Of a stretch of 64,000 bases of DNA, positions 50,687 through 59,774 are shown piece by piece; the first letter of the stretch is position 1; every line of letters starts with the position of its first letter. This stretch comes from Clostridia bacterium. Its GTDB lineage: Bacteria > Bacillota > Clostridia > Christensenellales > Borkfalkiaceae. Location of the stretch: positions 62,001 through 126,000 of the forward strand of contig JAGAKN010000014.1 in assembly GCA_017625565.1 (NCBI GenBank), in the 5' to 3' direction. The translations under genes and the position numbers were made by a program. The notes under the pieces are model-generated. The model worked only from the letters and a program-made list of their open reading frames with translations, was not told the origin of the DNA and did not search any database.

Positions 50687-50815
50687 AACTTTCTCTCCTT
50701 TGCCTGTTGAAAATAGTATTTCCAAAACGATTTCCCGTTATACGTTCCGTTTTTGGAACTTTTTTTTCGTTTGTCGGATATAATGAAAGGAAGACGGAAT
50801 GAAAAGGGGTGGCGT

Positions 50816-51487
50816 ATGCGGATTTGTTTTGTTTCTAAGGAAAAAATTCCGACCTTTCGCTTAACGGAAGGCGAGAAAAGTTCGGACGTGTATTTGTTTG
50901 GGTTTCAAGGGAACGAAGAAATTAGCTACACGAGAGAACTAACGGGAGAAACGGAGTTCTTTTCCGCCGTCGCGAGATTGTCAAAGGCTTGCAAAGGCGT
51001 GGTGGTGTGCGGTTGCGTGACGAATATTTACGGGCACAAACGCAAATCCGCCATCGTTGCGGAAAATGGGAAAATTTGCGGGATTTCAGACGCTCTGTAT
51101 TCGGTAGAAAGCCGTTATGCTTGTGGTGCGTCGTTGCGCGTATACGATACGAAAGCGGGAAGAATGGGGGTAATTGTCGACGAGGATTTATATTTTCCTG
51201 ATACAGCCAAAGCGTTGGCGACTTGCGGTAGCGATTTTATCGTGTGTCCTTTTAAGGGAGTGTTGAACGGCTTGCCATCGGTATTGCTCCGCGCGTGGGC
51301 GTACACTTACGGCGTGCCGATGGTATGTTGCGCGGACGGCTATACGATGATTGCCGATCAAAAAGGCGAAACGGTGTTCGCTTCTCCGCAAAGCTCGATT
51401 GTTGCCGAGTTGGACTTAAAAAAGGAATATCACTTGGTAGAAACCCGTCGATGCGGATTTTACCCAAGCAGAAGTGACGAAACATAA
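50816..51487 (+). CDS. Nitrilase-superfamily-like protein lacking the nucleophile Cys
   Basis: A 223-residue protein with the overall pattern of carbon-nitrogen hydrolases. The late block MGVIVDEDLYFPDTAKALA aligns with the family's GxxICYDxxFPE region, but the position of the catalytic Cys is Asp. The Lys region is represented by GHKRKSAIV. It is therefore probably a non-hydrolysing relative, or a divergent enzyme with different chemistry. The frame is open to 50753, but ATG 50816 has AAAAGGGG six bases upstream. A TATAAT at 50779-50784 could be its -10; the -35 is weak. It lies alone before a bidirectional terminator. Confidence 0.65.
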   Translation: MRICFVSKEKIPTFRLTEGEKSSDVYLFGFQGNEEISYTRELTGETEFFSAVARLSKACKGVVVCGCVTNIYGHKRKSAIVAENGKICGISDALYSVESRYACGASLRVYDTKAGRMGVIVDEDLYFPDTAKALATCGSDFIVCPFKGVLNGLPSVLLRAWAYTYGVPMVCCADGYTMIADQKGETVFASPQSSIVAELDLKKEYHLVETRRCGFYPSRSDET

Positions 51488-51511
51488 AAAACGCCCATAT
51501 GGGCGTTTTTT
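51486..51511. terminator. Bidirectional terminator between nitrilase-like gene and smpB
   Basis: A 26-base perfect palindrome with CGCCCAT/ATGGGCG at its centre, flanked by six As on the left and six Ts on the right, serving both converging genes. Confidence 0.9.
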
Positions 51512-51962
51512 AAAATCCTGCGTTTTTAATGTCCCGATCTACGGCGCGTTTCATATCCCGTTCCGCAATCGTTTGTTTCTTGTCGTAGGTATGTTTCCCG
51601 CGGCAAAGGGCGATTTCCATTTTGATCAGGGAATCCTTAAAATACAGCTTTAACGGCACTAAGGTATACCCTTGCCGATTGATTTTTCCTGCGATTTTTG
51701 CAATTTCGCGTTTGTGGAGCAAGAGTTTCCGATCCCGCCTAGTATCTTTCGTGCTAAAAGCGTCTGACTTATCGTATAAAGCGACGTGCATATTTTTTAC
51801 GCGCACGTCGTTGCCACGCAAAAAGCAAAAGCTGTCGTTCATATTCACGTTTCCGCTACGGATAGACTTGATTTCGTTGCCTTCCAAAACGATACCCGCT
51901 TCGTACTTTTCTTTAATGAAATATTCGAACGTTGCGGTTTTGTTGGTTGCGATAATCTTCAT
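51510..51962 (-). CDS. smpB: SsrA-binding protein SmpB
   Basis: SmpB binds tmRNA and delivers it to stalled ribosomes for trans-translation. The 150-residue protein has the OB-type fold with VLEGNEIKSIRSGNVNMNDSF, HVALYDKSD and the LLLHKREIAKIAGKINRQG block. The positively charged C-terminal tail carries KKQTIAERDMKRAVDRD. It is the last gene of secG-rnr-smpB, 17 bases after rnr on the minus strand. The tmRNA gene often follows smpB but is not seen here. Confidence 0.97.
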   Translation of the reverse strand: MKIIATNKTATFEYFIKEKYEAGIVLEGNEIKSIRSGNVNMNDSFCFLRGNDVRVKNMHVALYDKSDAFSTKDTRRDRKLLLHKREIAKIAGKINRQGYTLVPLKLYFKDSLIKMEIALCRGKHTYDKKQTIAERDMKRAVDRDIKNAGF

Positions 51963-51979
51963 AAATACCCCTAATTTTT

Positions 51980-54094
51980 CTATTTATATGCAATGATTCG
52001 ATGGTCGAGTAGCCGAAATTCCGTTCGACGTCTATAGAAATCTACGTCCACAACTTTGACGCGTACGCTTTCGCCGATAGAGTAGCTACGCTCCCGTCCG
52101 ACGATGCGGAAATGATCGGCGTCGTAGTAATATTCGCCGTATAAACTTTCCAAGGGAATAAACCCTTCGATTGTATTCGGGAGTTCGGCAAACAACCCAA
52201 AAGACGTGACGCCTGAAATGACGGCGTCGTATTCTTCGCCGATGCGTTCGCTCATATACATCGTAGTGTACAAATCGTCCACGTCCCGTTCTGCGTCGTT
52301 CGCGCGACGCTCGCGCTCGGAAGAGCGTTTGGATGCGAAATCGACGAACTCCGTATATTTTTTGGTTGTTTCGGCGTAGTCGCCCCGCAACACGTCCTTG
52401 ATGATCCGATGAATGCAAAGATCGGGATAGCGACGGATGGGGGAAGTGAAATGGCAATAACAATCGCTTGCCAAGCCGAAGTGTCCCACGTTCTCGGGCG
52501 CGTATCGCGCCTTTTGCATAGAGCGGAGCATCACGCGGTTAAGCACCGAATACACGGGGGAATTTTCCGCGCTTTTTAGCAGTTTTTGATAATCGTACGG
52601 TTTGACTTCCTGCGCGGAAAATCGGGGTGTTAACCCTAAGGATTGCGCGAAAGCGCGGAAGGTGGACGCCTTTTCTTCGCTGGGTTTTTCGTGAATACGA
52701 TAAATAAACGGCGCTTCGATGGATTGCATAAACGTCGCAACCGTTTCGTTTGCCAACACCATAAACGTTTCGATAATTTTGTAGGAAAACATTCGATCGT
52801 AATCCAAAATGCGAATTTCTTCCTGGTTTTCCAAAACAATTTTCGTTTCTTTGACGTCGAGCGATACGCTACCTTTTTTATCGCGCATGCTTTGTAGAAT
52901 ACGGGTGAGTTCCGCAAAAAGCAGTATCATTTCCCGTACGTCGGCGTATTGTTCGGACGTTTGCTGATCGCCGTTGATGATTTTTTCGACTTCCGTATAC
53001 GTTAATTTATGCGCGGAACGGATAATTCCTTCCACGATTTCGTATTCCTTAACGTTGCCTTTTTTATCTACACGCATTAAGCAGGATAAAGTTAATCGCT
53101 CTTCGTTCTCGTTTAAGGAGCAAATCCCGTTGGATAACGCGCGGGGGAGCATCGGCAATACGCGGTCGGGGAAGTATACGCTCGTACCACGCTCCAAGGC
53201 TTCTTCGTCCAAGGTAGATCGGTATTCGACGTAATGCCCCACGTCGGCGATATGCACGCCCAAAAGATAACAATCTCCGTCTTTTTGCAGGGAAATTGCA
53301 TCGTCGATATCCCGTGTGTCTTCGCCGTCAATGGTGACGATTTTCCAGGAACGAAAATCACGACGGTTTTGTAAATCCGCTTCGGTAATTTTTCGATCGG
53401 CTTGCCGTTTGGCTTCTTTTTCCACGTGTGCAGGGAATTCTTCTTTCAGCTCGTACGAACGAATAATGGAGAGTTCTTCCGCAAAGAAATCGTCTTCTTC
53501 GCCGAGCACTTCGATAATTTCTCCGCCCGGGGATTTCCGATCGGGGTAGGAAGTGATTTTGGCTACCGCTTTTACGCCGTTGCGGATATGCGAACAGTCG
53601 GAAAGGGGGATATAGATTTCCGTGGAAAAACGTTTCTCGTCCGGATATAAATATCCCGCGCGTCGATCTCGACGGAACGTACCGACGATCGTTTTATAAC
53701 CACGCTCTACAATTTGTACAACCTTGGCTTCGTCGTCACTTTCGCCGTATACGCGTTCGGCTACGACCACGTCCCCGTGTAATGCGCCGAATAGGCTCTT
53801 TTTCGGTAAAAAGAAATCGTGTGGGTAAGCCTCCCTGTCTTCGGGGACTAAAAAAGCAAATCCCCGTTCATTTCCGCAAATTGTTCCTTTGATTAGCCCT
53901 AATTGCTCGCTCGTTCCATACCTGCCCCCGTTGTTTTGGTATAATTTGCCGTCTTTACACAAAGCGGACAATACCGCGGAAAGGCGTTGCTTTTCACGGT
54001 AGGGGATTTGTAGGATTTTTAAAATTTCCGCTAGCGTTTTGCAAGCAAGTGTTCCGTCGTGGAATTTTTCAAGGATACTTTCTTTCGCGTTCAT
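51980..54094 (-). CDS. rnr: Ribonuclease R
   Basis: Processive 3'-5' exoribonuclease able to degrade structured RNA; works with SmpB-tmRNA. The 704-residue protein has an N-terminal winged-helix region, two cold-shock/OB domains (GLIKGTICGNERGFAFLVPED and KTIVGTF onward), and the RNB catalytic domain with TIDGEDTRDIDDAISL holding the magnesium aspartates. A C-terminal S1 domain starts near YDAVISGVTSFGLFAEL. An upstream frame to 54148 exists, but ATG 54094 has GGGAGA at proper distance and starts at the family's usual N-terminus. It follows secG by 76 bases. Confidence 0.96.
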   Translation of the reverse strand: MNAKESILEKFHDGTLACKTLAEILKILQIPYREKQRLSAVLSALCKDGKLYQNNGGRYGTSEQLGLIKGTICGNERGFAFLVPEDREAYPHDFFLPKKSLFGALHGDVVVAERVYGESDDEAKVVQIVERGYKTIVGTFRRDRRAGYLYPDEKRFSTEIYIPLSDCSHIRNGVKAVAKITSYPDRKSPGGEIIEVLGEEDDFFAEELSIIRSYELKEEFPAHVEKEAKRQADRKITEADLQNRRDFRSWKIVTIDGEDTRDIDDAISLQKDGDCYLLGVHIADVGHYVEYRSTLDEEALERGTSVYFPDRVLPMLPRALSNGICSLNENEERLTLSCLMRVDKKGNVKEYEIVEGIIRSAHKLTYTEVEKIINGDQQTSEQYADVREMILLFAELTRILQSMRDKKGSVSLDVKETKIVLENQEEIRILDYDRMFSYKIIETFMVLANETVATFMQSIEAPFIYRIHEKPSEEKASTFRAFAQSLGLTPRFSAQEVKPYDYQKLLKSAENSPVYSVLNRVMLRSMQKARYAPENVGHFGLASDCYCHFTSPIRRYPDLCIHRIIKDVLRGDYAETTKKYTEFVDFASKRSSERERRANDAERDVDDLYTTMYMSERIGEEYDAVISGVTSFGLFAELPNTIEGFIPLESLYGEYYYDADHFRIVGRERSYSIGESVRVKVVDVDFYRRRTEFRLLDHRIIAYK

Positions 54095-54170
54095 AATACG
54101 TCTCCCAACAGTATGTAAGGGAAAATAAAAAGGCGGCTTACGAAACAAGCCGCCGATAAGATCAAAAAGA

Positions 54171-54467
54171 TTAGTCCACGATAAGGGGGATCAAGTAGAA
54201 AGCAATAGACAACACAACGAGAACTGCTACGCAAATCCAGGTCCATTTCTTCATTTTTGCTTCAATCGATTTACCCTTGTTCTTACCGAAGAACGTTTCG
54301 CTCGATCCGCCGAGCGCGTCAATCCCCGAAGAGTTGCTTTGTTGCATCAAAACGAGAATGATCGCCGTAAGCGCGGCAATAGCCATAAGTACGATTAAGA
54401 TAATACTGATTGCTTTATATTCCGCATAGAACGCGGTAGGTGCTAATAATTGATGTAAATTTAACAT
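54171..54467 (-). CDS. secG: Preprotein translocase subunit SecG
   Basis: Small membrane partner of SecYE. The 98-residue protein has two transmembrane helices (about 17-39 and 74-94), joined by a cytoplasmic loop with the signature MQQSNSSGIDALGGSSETFF and GKNKGKS. The start follows AAAGGA. It begins the minus-strand secG-rnr-smpB operon, a classic Firmicutes arrangement. Confidence 0.95.
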   Translation of the reverse strand: MLNLHQLLAPTAFYAEYKAISIILIVLMAIAALTAIILVLMQQSNSSGIDALGGSSETFFGKNKGKSIEAKMKKWTWICVAVLVVLSIAFYLIPLIVD

Positions 54468-54524
54468 AGCGCAAATCCTTTTTCTTTATTACGGCAAAAC
54501 GCCGTTATCCAAAATCACTTATAG

Positions 54525-54553
54525 ATTATACCATACTTCCCAAATTAGCGCAA
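54525..54553 (-). promoter_or_regulatory. Promoter of secG-rnr-smpB
   Basis: On the minus strand, TTGCGC (54553-54548), 17 bases, then TATAAT (54530-54525) with extended -10 TGG. Transcription should start near 54518. The leader of about 50 bases contains a small ACGGC/GCCGT hairpin. Confidence 0.9.
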
Positions 54554-54595
54554 CTGTTTTTTATGGAAAATTGAGAAAAATTTTTACATTTCCAT

Positions 54596-54626
54596 AAAAG
54601 GACGGTTTTTCATGCCGTCCTTTTTT
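54596..54626 (-). terminator. Terminator after gpmI
   Basis: GGACGG (54600-54605) pairs with CCGTCC (54615-54620) with a nine-base loop. On the minus strand the stem is followed by TTTTATGG, so it ends the pgk-tpiA-gpmI transcript, ten bases after gpmI; six Ts on the plus strand side make it potentially bidirectional. Confidence 0.75.
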
Positions 54627-54635
54627 AAGATACGC

Positions 54636-56207
54636 TTATTTTATCAAGGTTTTTCCCGTCATTTCTTTCGGTTGCGGGAGTTTCATCATATCCAAAAGCG
54701 TCGGTGCAAGATCTGCAAGGACACCGTCGTCGCGCAAAGAAACGTTTTTGTATTCTTCCGAAACCAAAATTACGGGTACGGGGTTGGTCGTGTGTTGGGT
54801 AAACGCCATTGTTCCGTCGTCGGCGATCATTTGGTCGGCGTTTCCGTGGTCTGCCGTCACCAACGCGCTACCACCCATTGCAAGGATTTTATCCGTCACC
54901 TTCTTGACGCATTCGTCTACCGTGTGTACCGCCTTTACCGCCGCATCCATCACACCTGTATGTCCAACCATATCACAGTTTGCAAAGTTCAAAATAACGA
55001 CGTCGTAAATGCCTTTGTCGAGTTCTTCCAAAACTTTTTCGGTGACGGGATACGCGCTCATTTCCGGTTGCAAGTCGTAGGTGGCTACTTTCGGGGAAGG
55101 GATTACGATACGTGTTTCGCCTTCGACGGGCGTTTCTAACTTCGCGTTGAAGAAGAAAGTCACGTGCGCGTATTTTTCCGTTTCCGCGATATGGAGTTGT
55201 TTCAAACCCAACGACGCAACGTATTGCGGTAAGGTGTTGGTGATATCGTCAGGGGGGAAGGCTACGCCAACGTTTTTAAATGATGAATCGTACACCGCAA
55301 ATCCGACGTAGCAGGGGGCAAGGAATCCCGTTTTCCGTTCGAAACCGAGCGTAGCGCCCGTTTTTGCGTCTACGAACGGGAATTTTTCTTGCGAGAACAT
55401 TCTCGAAATTTGTCTTGCTCTATCGGGACGGAAGTTGAAGCAAATAATACTGTCGTTTTTGCCGATTAATGCAACGGGTTTGCCGTTTTCGGTCAAGTTT
55501 GTCGGCAAAATAAACTCGTCGGTGATACCGTTTTCGTAAGAAGCCTTTGCCGCGTCTTCCGCGCTACCTTCAAATGCAACGCCCGTGCCAAGCGTCAACG
55601 CGTCGTACGCCTTTTCTTCGCGGTCCCAGTTGTTGTCGCGATCCATCGCGTAATACCTACCGGAAACGGAAGCGATTTTCCCGAACGAAAGAGCGTCCAA
55701 CTTATTTTGCAAATCTTTCAAGAATTCTGCACCCGAAGTAGGCGCAACGTCACGCCCGTCCGTGAACGCGTGAATATAAACGTTTTCAAGTCCTTCGTTT
55801 TTCGCCATTTCCACAAGCGCGTAAAGATGCTCGATATGGCTGTGTACACCACCCGTCGAAACAAGCCCGAATAAGTGGAGTTTCGTGCCGTTGGCTTTTG
55901 CCGAGTGCATTGCGCGGAGCAATTCCGCGTTTTTAAAGAATTCGCCGTTGCGGATATCTTTCGTGATTTTGGTAAGATCTTGGTACACGATTCTACCCGC
56001 GCCGATATTCAAATGCCCGACTTCGCTATTACCCATTTGCCCGTCGGGAAGCCCTACGGACATACCGCTTGCACCGAGTTGCGAGGTGGGGTAGTTTTCT
56101 TGCAGTTCTTTGACGAATTTACTGCCGTCGGCATAAATTGCGTTGCCTTGCGTGTTTTCGTTGATTCCGTAGCCGTCCATAATGATGATGGCGTAAGGTT
56201 TTTTCAT
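54636..56207 (-). CDS. gpmI: 2,3-bisphosphoglycerate-independent phosphoglycerate mutase
   Basis: Manganese-dependent interconversion of 3- and 2-phosphoglycerate in glycolysis. The 523-residue protein shows the alkaline-phosphatase-like metal site in IIMDGYGINENTQGNAI, the phosphoserine nucleophile in GQMGNSEVGHLNIGAG, substrate arginines near FRPDRARQI, and C-terminal metal ligands in NFANCDMVGHTG and LVTADHGNAD. Length is normal. It is the last of pgk-tpiA-gpmI, 77 bases from tpiA. Confidence 0.97.
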   Translation of the reverse strand: MKKPYAIIIMDGYGINENTQGNAIYADGSKFVKELQENYPTSQLGASGMSVGLPDGQMGNSEVGHLNIGAGRIVYQDLTKITKDIRNGEFFKNAELLRAMHSAKANGTKLHLFGLVSTGGVHSHIEHLYALVEMAKNEGLENVYIHAFTDGRDVAPTSGAEFLKDLQNKLDALSFGKIASVSGRYYAMDRDNNWDREEKAYDALTLGTGVAFEGSAEDAAKASYENGITDEFILPTNLTENGKPVALIGKNDSIICFNFRPDRARQISRMFSQEKFPFVDAKTGATLGFERKTGFLAPCYVGFAVYDSSFKNVGVAFPPDDITNTLPQYVASLGLKQLHIAETEKYAHVTFFFNAKLETPVEGETRIVIPSPKVATYDLQPEMSAYPVTEKVLEELDKGIYDVVILNFANCDMVGHTGVMDAAVKAVHTVDECVKKVTDKILAMGGSALVTADHGNADQMIADDGTMAFTQHTTNPVPVILVSEEYKNVSLRDDGVLADLAPTLLDMMKLPQPKEMTGKTLIK

Positions 56208-56284
56208 AGTATACTCCTTTTATCAAAATCTTGGGGCAAAGTACGTTGAACGCATACCTGCCCCTTGGATTTTTGTTTTTTCAA

Positions 56285-57031
56285 TTATTTGTCGAAGTTA
56301 ACGATGGTTGCGAAATCGTTTGCTTTCAAGGACGCGCCACCAATCAAACCGCCGTCGATTTCAGGCATAGCCATCAATTCCTTGCAGTTGCCTGCATTCA
56401 TGCTACCGCCGTATTGGATACGGAGTTTTTCCGCGCATTTCGGGCAGAACATTTCGCCGACCGTTTTACGGATGAACGCGATGGTTTCGTTGGCTTGTTC
56501 CGCCGTAGCCGTCTTGCCCGTACCGATTGCCCATACGGGTTCGTATGCGATAACGATCTTCGTAATGTCTTCGATATCCTTCAAACCTTCATGGATTTGC
56601 GTAGCCAAAACTTCTTCCGTCTTGCCCGTTTCTCTTTCTTCTAAGGATTCGCCGATGCAAACGATAGGGGTGAGCCCTGCTTTCAAAGCGGTCAACGTTC
56701 TCTTGTTTACCGTTTCGTCCGTTTCTGCGAAATATTGACGGCGTTCGCTGTGACCGATAATGACGTATTCCACGCCGTATTCCAAGAGCATAGCCGCGGA
56801 GATTTCGCCCGTGTAAGCGCCTTTTTCCGCAAAGTGTACGTTTTCCGCGCCGAGTTTCACGTTCGTGCCTTTCAAAGCTTCGCTAACCGCGGGGATATCG
56901 ATTGCGGGAACGCAAACGACTACGTCACAATTTGCTTGTGTGACAAGCGGAGCAATCGCTTTTACGAGCGCTACGCCTTCAGAGGCGGTGTTATTCATTT
57001 TCCAGTTGCCTGCAATAATAGGTTTTCTCAT
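56285..57031 (-). CDS. tpiA: Triosephosphate isomerase
   Basis: Interconverts glyceraldehyde 3-phosphate and dihydroxyacetone phosphate. The 248-residue TIM barrel has Lys and Asn in AGNWKMN, catalytic His in IIGHSERRQYF, catalytic Glu in IAYEPVWAIGTGK with its flexible loop, and the phosphate site IQYGGSMN with GLIGGASL. It lies 68 bases after pgk, with AAGGAG before the ATG. Confidence 0.98.
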   Translation of the reverse strand: MRKPIIAGNWKMNNTASEGVALVKAIAPLVTQANCDVVVCVPAIDIPAVSEALKGTNVKLGAENVHFAEKGAYTGEISAAMLLEYGVEYVIIGHSERRQYFAETDETVNKRTLTALKAGLTPIVCIGESLEERETGKTEEVLATQIHEGLKDIEDITKIVIAYEPVWAIGTGKTATAEQANETIAFIRKTVGEMFCPKCAEKLRIQYGGSMNAGNCKELMAMPEIDGGLIGGASLKANDFATIVNFDK

Positions 57032-57099
57032 AATATAATTCTCCTTAAAGTTTGTTTTTATACATAGTAGGGGGGCGAACGACGTTCACCCCCGTGTTT

Positions 57100-58416
57100 T
57101 TATTTATCGTTCAAGCAAGCGATACCGGGAAGCACTTTGCCTTCGAACAATTCCAAAGACGCGCCGCCACCCGTCGAGATATGGCTCATCTTGTCCGCAT
57201 AGCCGAGTACTTGTACCGCCGCCGCGCTGTCGCCACCGCCGATGATGGTCGTTGCTTTGCCGTAAACGCTAGCGAGCGCTTCCGCAACCGCTTTCGTACC
57301 GGTTGCCAAGGTCGGGTTTTCGAATACACCCATAGGTCCGTTCCAAATAACCGATTTTGCGTTGGCAACTACTTCCGCGAAGAGCTTTCTTGTTTCAGGA
57401 CCGATATCCAAGCCCATCATATCGTCAGGGATTGCATTCGAGGGAACGACTTCCGTTTCAATGGGAGCGTCGATCGGGTTAGGGAATTCGTGTGCCGCAA
57501 CCGTGTCGATGGGCAATACGAGTTTCTTGCCGAGCGTTTCCGCTTTTTTCAACATTTCGTTGCAATAATCGATCTTTTCGTCGTCTACGAGCGACGTACC
57601 GATTTTACCGCCTTTCGCTTTCAAGAACGTGTACGCCATACCGCCACCGATTACGAGCGTATCACATTTTTCTAACAAGTTGGAGATAACGTTCAATTTA
57701 TCCGCAACTTTCGCGCCACCCAAAATCGCGACGAAGGGGCGTTGGGGATTTTCCAACGTATCCGCCATGACCGAAAGTTCTTTTTCAATCAAGAAACCGC
57801 AAGCCGCTGTGTTTACAAGCCCTTCTTCTACGATCCCTGCCGTAGAGGAGTGGGAACGGTGCGCCGTACCGAATGCGTCGTTGACGTATACTTCGCAATA
57901 GCTTGCAAGCGCTTGCATAAATTCGGGCGTTTTCTTTTCTTCGCCCTTGTGAAAACGCAAGTTTTCCAAAAGCACGCATTCGCCTTCCTTGCACGCTTCG
58001 ACTTTCGCTTTCGCATCCGCGCCGATGACGTCGGTTGCAAATGTCACTTTGCCGTCCAAGAGTTCGTTTAATCTAGCCGCAACGGGCGCAAGCGTCAATT
58101 TCTTGACGTCTTTCTTTGCTTTTTCAAGCGCTTCTTCGGTAGCAGCTTGTTGTTCTGCTTCGGGAAGTTCTGCGATCTTTTTCTTTTCTTTCTTATTGAG
58201 TTCGAGCTTGTCGTCGAATACGTTGTGGGGTTTGCCCATATGCGAGCAAAGCGTCACTTTCGCGCCTTGTTCCATAAGATACTTAATGGTAGGCAACGCG
58301 CCGATAATACGGTTTTCATCAGTGATAACTCCGTCTTTCATAGGTACGTTAAAGTCGCATCTAACAAGGACTTTTTTGCCTTTGACTTCTACGTCTTTTA
58401 CGGTTTTCTTGTTCAT
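57100..58416 (-). CDS. pgk: Phosphoglycerate kinase, long form
   Basis: Transfers phosphate from 1,3-bisphosphoglycerate to ADP. Motifs include [33 protein letters not shown] and [15 protein letters not shown], and the C-terminal nucleotide region [12 protein letters not shown] with [13 protein letters not shown]. At 438 residues it is about 40 longer than usual; the extra lies after SHMGKP at about 63-105, as a lysine/glutamate-rich helix ([18 protein letters not shown]). I recall a similar insertion in other gut Clostridia, so it is probably lineage-typical. It starts the operon pgk-tpiA-gpmI; gap is not adjacent. Confidence 0.97.
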   Translation of the reverse strand: MNKKTVKDVEVKGKKVLVRCDFNVPMKDGVITDENRIIGALPTIKYLMEQGAKVTLCSHMGKPHNVFDDKLELNKKEKKKIAELPEAEQQAATEEALEKAKKDVKKLTLAPVAARLNELLDGKVTFATDVIGADAKAKVEACKEGECVLLENLRFHKGEEKKTPEFMQALASYCEVYVNDAFGTAHRSHSSTAGIVEEGLVNTAACGFLIEKELSVMADTLENPQRPFVAILGGAKVADKLNVISNLLEKCDTLVIGGGMAYTFLKAKGGKIGTSLVDDEKIDYCNEMLKKAETLGKKLVLPIDTVAAHEFPNPIDAPIETEVVPSNAIPDDMMGLDIGPETRKLFAEVVANAKSVIWNGPMGVFENPTLATGTKAVAEALASVYGKATTIIGGGDSAAAVQVLGYADKMSHISTGGGASLELFEGKVLPGIACLNDK

Positions 58417-58457
58417 AAAAAAGAGTTCTCCTTAAAATAAATTTTTCATACGTATAT

Positions 58458-58486
58458 ATAATACCCAATTTTTTTACGTTTGTCAA
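58458..58486 (-). promoter_or_regulatory. Promoter of pgk-tpiA-gpmI
   Basis: Minus strand TTGACA (58486-58481), 17-base spacer, TATTAT (58463-58458). The leader to pgk is about 35 bases with AAGGAGA near its end. It is divergent from the plus-strand promoter at 58564-58592. Confidence 0.9.
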
Positions 58487-58563
58487 CTTTTTGTAAAAAA
58501 TTTGGAAAAATAATCCGAAAAATCTTTTTTCTAAGGAAATTTTAGTCGGGGCTTTTCGAATTG

Positions 58564-58592
58564 TTGACGGCAAGCGGAAAATGTGTTATACT
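58564..58592 (+). promoter_or_regulatory. Promoter placing the transcript start on the next gene's ATG
   Basis: TTGACG (58564-58569), 17 bases, TATACT (58587-58592). Counting seven bases from the end of the -10 box puts +1 at 58599, exactly the A of the ATG of the following gene. Confidence 0.8.
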
Positions 58593-58598
58593 AATCGT

Positions 58599-58913
58599 AT
58601 GGAAAACGTGAGCAAAATTTGTAGAATTACGGTAATGCGCAAAGTGTTCCATCGGGATTTGGCGGAACGCTACGAAAATCCGATCGAGCATGCTTGCGAT
58701 CTTCAAGAAGGACAGGTCTTTTTGTGCGTGGACGGAAAACGTCCCGACGGGCTTTGCGAGAGCGCTTGGGAGAGTATGTTGCCGTTTGTTTTAGAACTTG
58801 CCCGCGGTGGGGGAAATTTTTACGACGGATGGATGAAAAACGAGAAATCGGCGATGATTTCTTGCAACGACGGGTTTCGTCCCGTCAGTTTTTTAATCGA
58901 AACGATAGATTGA
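58599..58913 (+). CDS. TIGR04076-type small protein
   Basis: A 104-residue protein of a family recognised by its cysteines and overall pattern, but without a proven function. Visible blocks are CRITVMRKVFHRDLAERY, HACDLQEGQVFLC, GLCESAWESMLPFVLELARGG and SCNDGFRPVSFLIE, matching what I recall of TIGR04076. There is no ribosome-binding site before the ATG at 58599 or the in-frame GTG at 58608. The upstream promoter places +1 at the ATG, so translation probably starts on a leaderless mRNA. thyA follows 19 bases later with its own AAAGGAG, so the two are probably cotranscribed. Confidence 0.75.
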   Translation: MENVSKICRITVMRKVFHRDLAERYENPIEHACDLQEGQVFLCVDGKRPDGLCESAWESMLPFVLELARGGGNFYDGWMKNEKSAMISCNDGFRPVSFLIETID

Positions 58914-58932
58914 TGACGAAAGGAGTAAACTT

Positions 58933-59763
58933 ATGAGTAGAGCCGACGAAATTTTTGCGCAAAACATGACGGATATTATGGAAAACGGGTATTGGGACAC
59001 CGATTTGGCCGTTCGTCCCAAGTGGGAAGACGGTACGCCGGCACATACGGTAAAAAAATTCGGGATCGTCAACCGCTATAATTTACAGGAAGAATTCCCT
59101 ATTTTGACAATGCGTCGTACGGCATTTAAATCTTGTGTGGACGAACTCTTGTGGATTTGGCAAAAAAAGAGCAACAATATCCATGATTTGAACTCCCATA
59201 TTTGGGATAGTTGGGCGGATGAAACGGGCTCGATCGGTAAAGCGTACGGCTACCAGCTCGGGATTAAACACAAGTATAAGGAAGGGGAATTTGATCAAGT
59301 GGATCGGGTGCTGTTCGATTTGAAAAACAATCCTGCAAGCCGTCGGATTATGACCAACTTGTATAACTTCCAAGATCTACACGAAATGCATTTGTATCCT
59401 TGCGCGTACTCGATGACGTTTAACGTTTCGGGAGATACTTTGAACGGGATTTTAAACCAACGCTCCAACGACATGTTGACGGCGAATAATTGGAACGTCG
59501 TGCAATACGCGGTGCTTTTGATTATGTTTGCGCAAGTTTCTGGATTGAAAGCGGGGGAGCTCGTACACGTGATTGCCGACGCGCATATTTACGATCGGCA
59601 TATTCCGCTTGTGAAAGAAGTTTTGCAAAATCCGCGCCATAAAGCACCTAAGCTCATTGTTGATCCTACGATTACCAACTTTTACGACTTTACGGTGGAC
59701 AGTTTCCAACTCGTGGATTACGAATGCGAGAAATTGTCGTCAAAAATCCCCGTCGCGATTTAA
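58933..59763 (+). CDS. thyA: Thymidylate synthase, ThyA (B. subtilis ThyA-like)
   Basis: Methylates dUMP to dTMP using methylene-tetrahydrofolate. The 276-residue protein has RWED-type start features (RPKWEDGTPAHT), ELLWIWQKKSNNIHDLN, SWADETGSIGKAYGYQLG, the phosphate-binding ASRRIMTNLYN, and the nucleophile Cys in HLYPCAYSMTF (instead of the usual PPCH). QRSNDM and DAHIYDRHIP complete the site. The PCAY form resembles the B. subtilis ThyA type. folA follows 11 bases later, the standard pair. The window has no thyX. Confidence 0.96.
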   Translation: MSRADEIFAQNMTDIMENGYWDTDLAVRPKWEDGTPAHTVKKFGIVNRYNLQEEFPILTMRRTAFKSCVDELLWIWQKKSNNIHDLNSHIWDSWADETGSIGKAYGYQLGIKHKYKEGEFDQVDRVLFDLKNNPASRRIMTNLYNFQDLHEMHLYPCAYSMTFNVSGDTLNGILNQRSNDMLTANNWNVVQYAVLLIMFAQVSGLKAGELVHVIADAHIYDRHIPLVKEVLQNPRHKAPKLIVDPTITNFYDFTVDSFQLVDYECEKLSSKIPVAI

Positions 59764-59774
59764 AGGAGCTTATT

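Noticed and set aside
51486..51511. The symmetrical palindrome as an operator
   Set aside because: Flanking A and T runs and its place between converging genes fit a bidirectional terminator.
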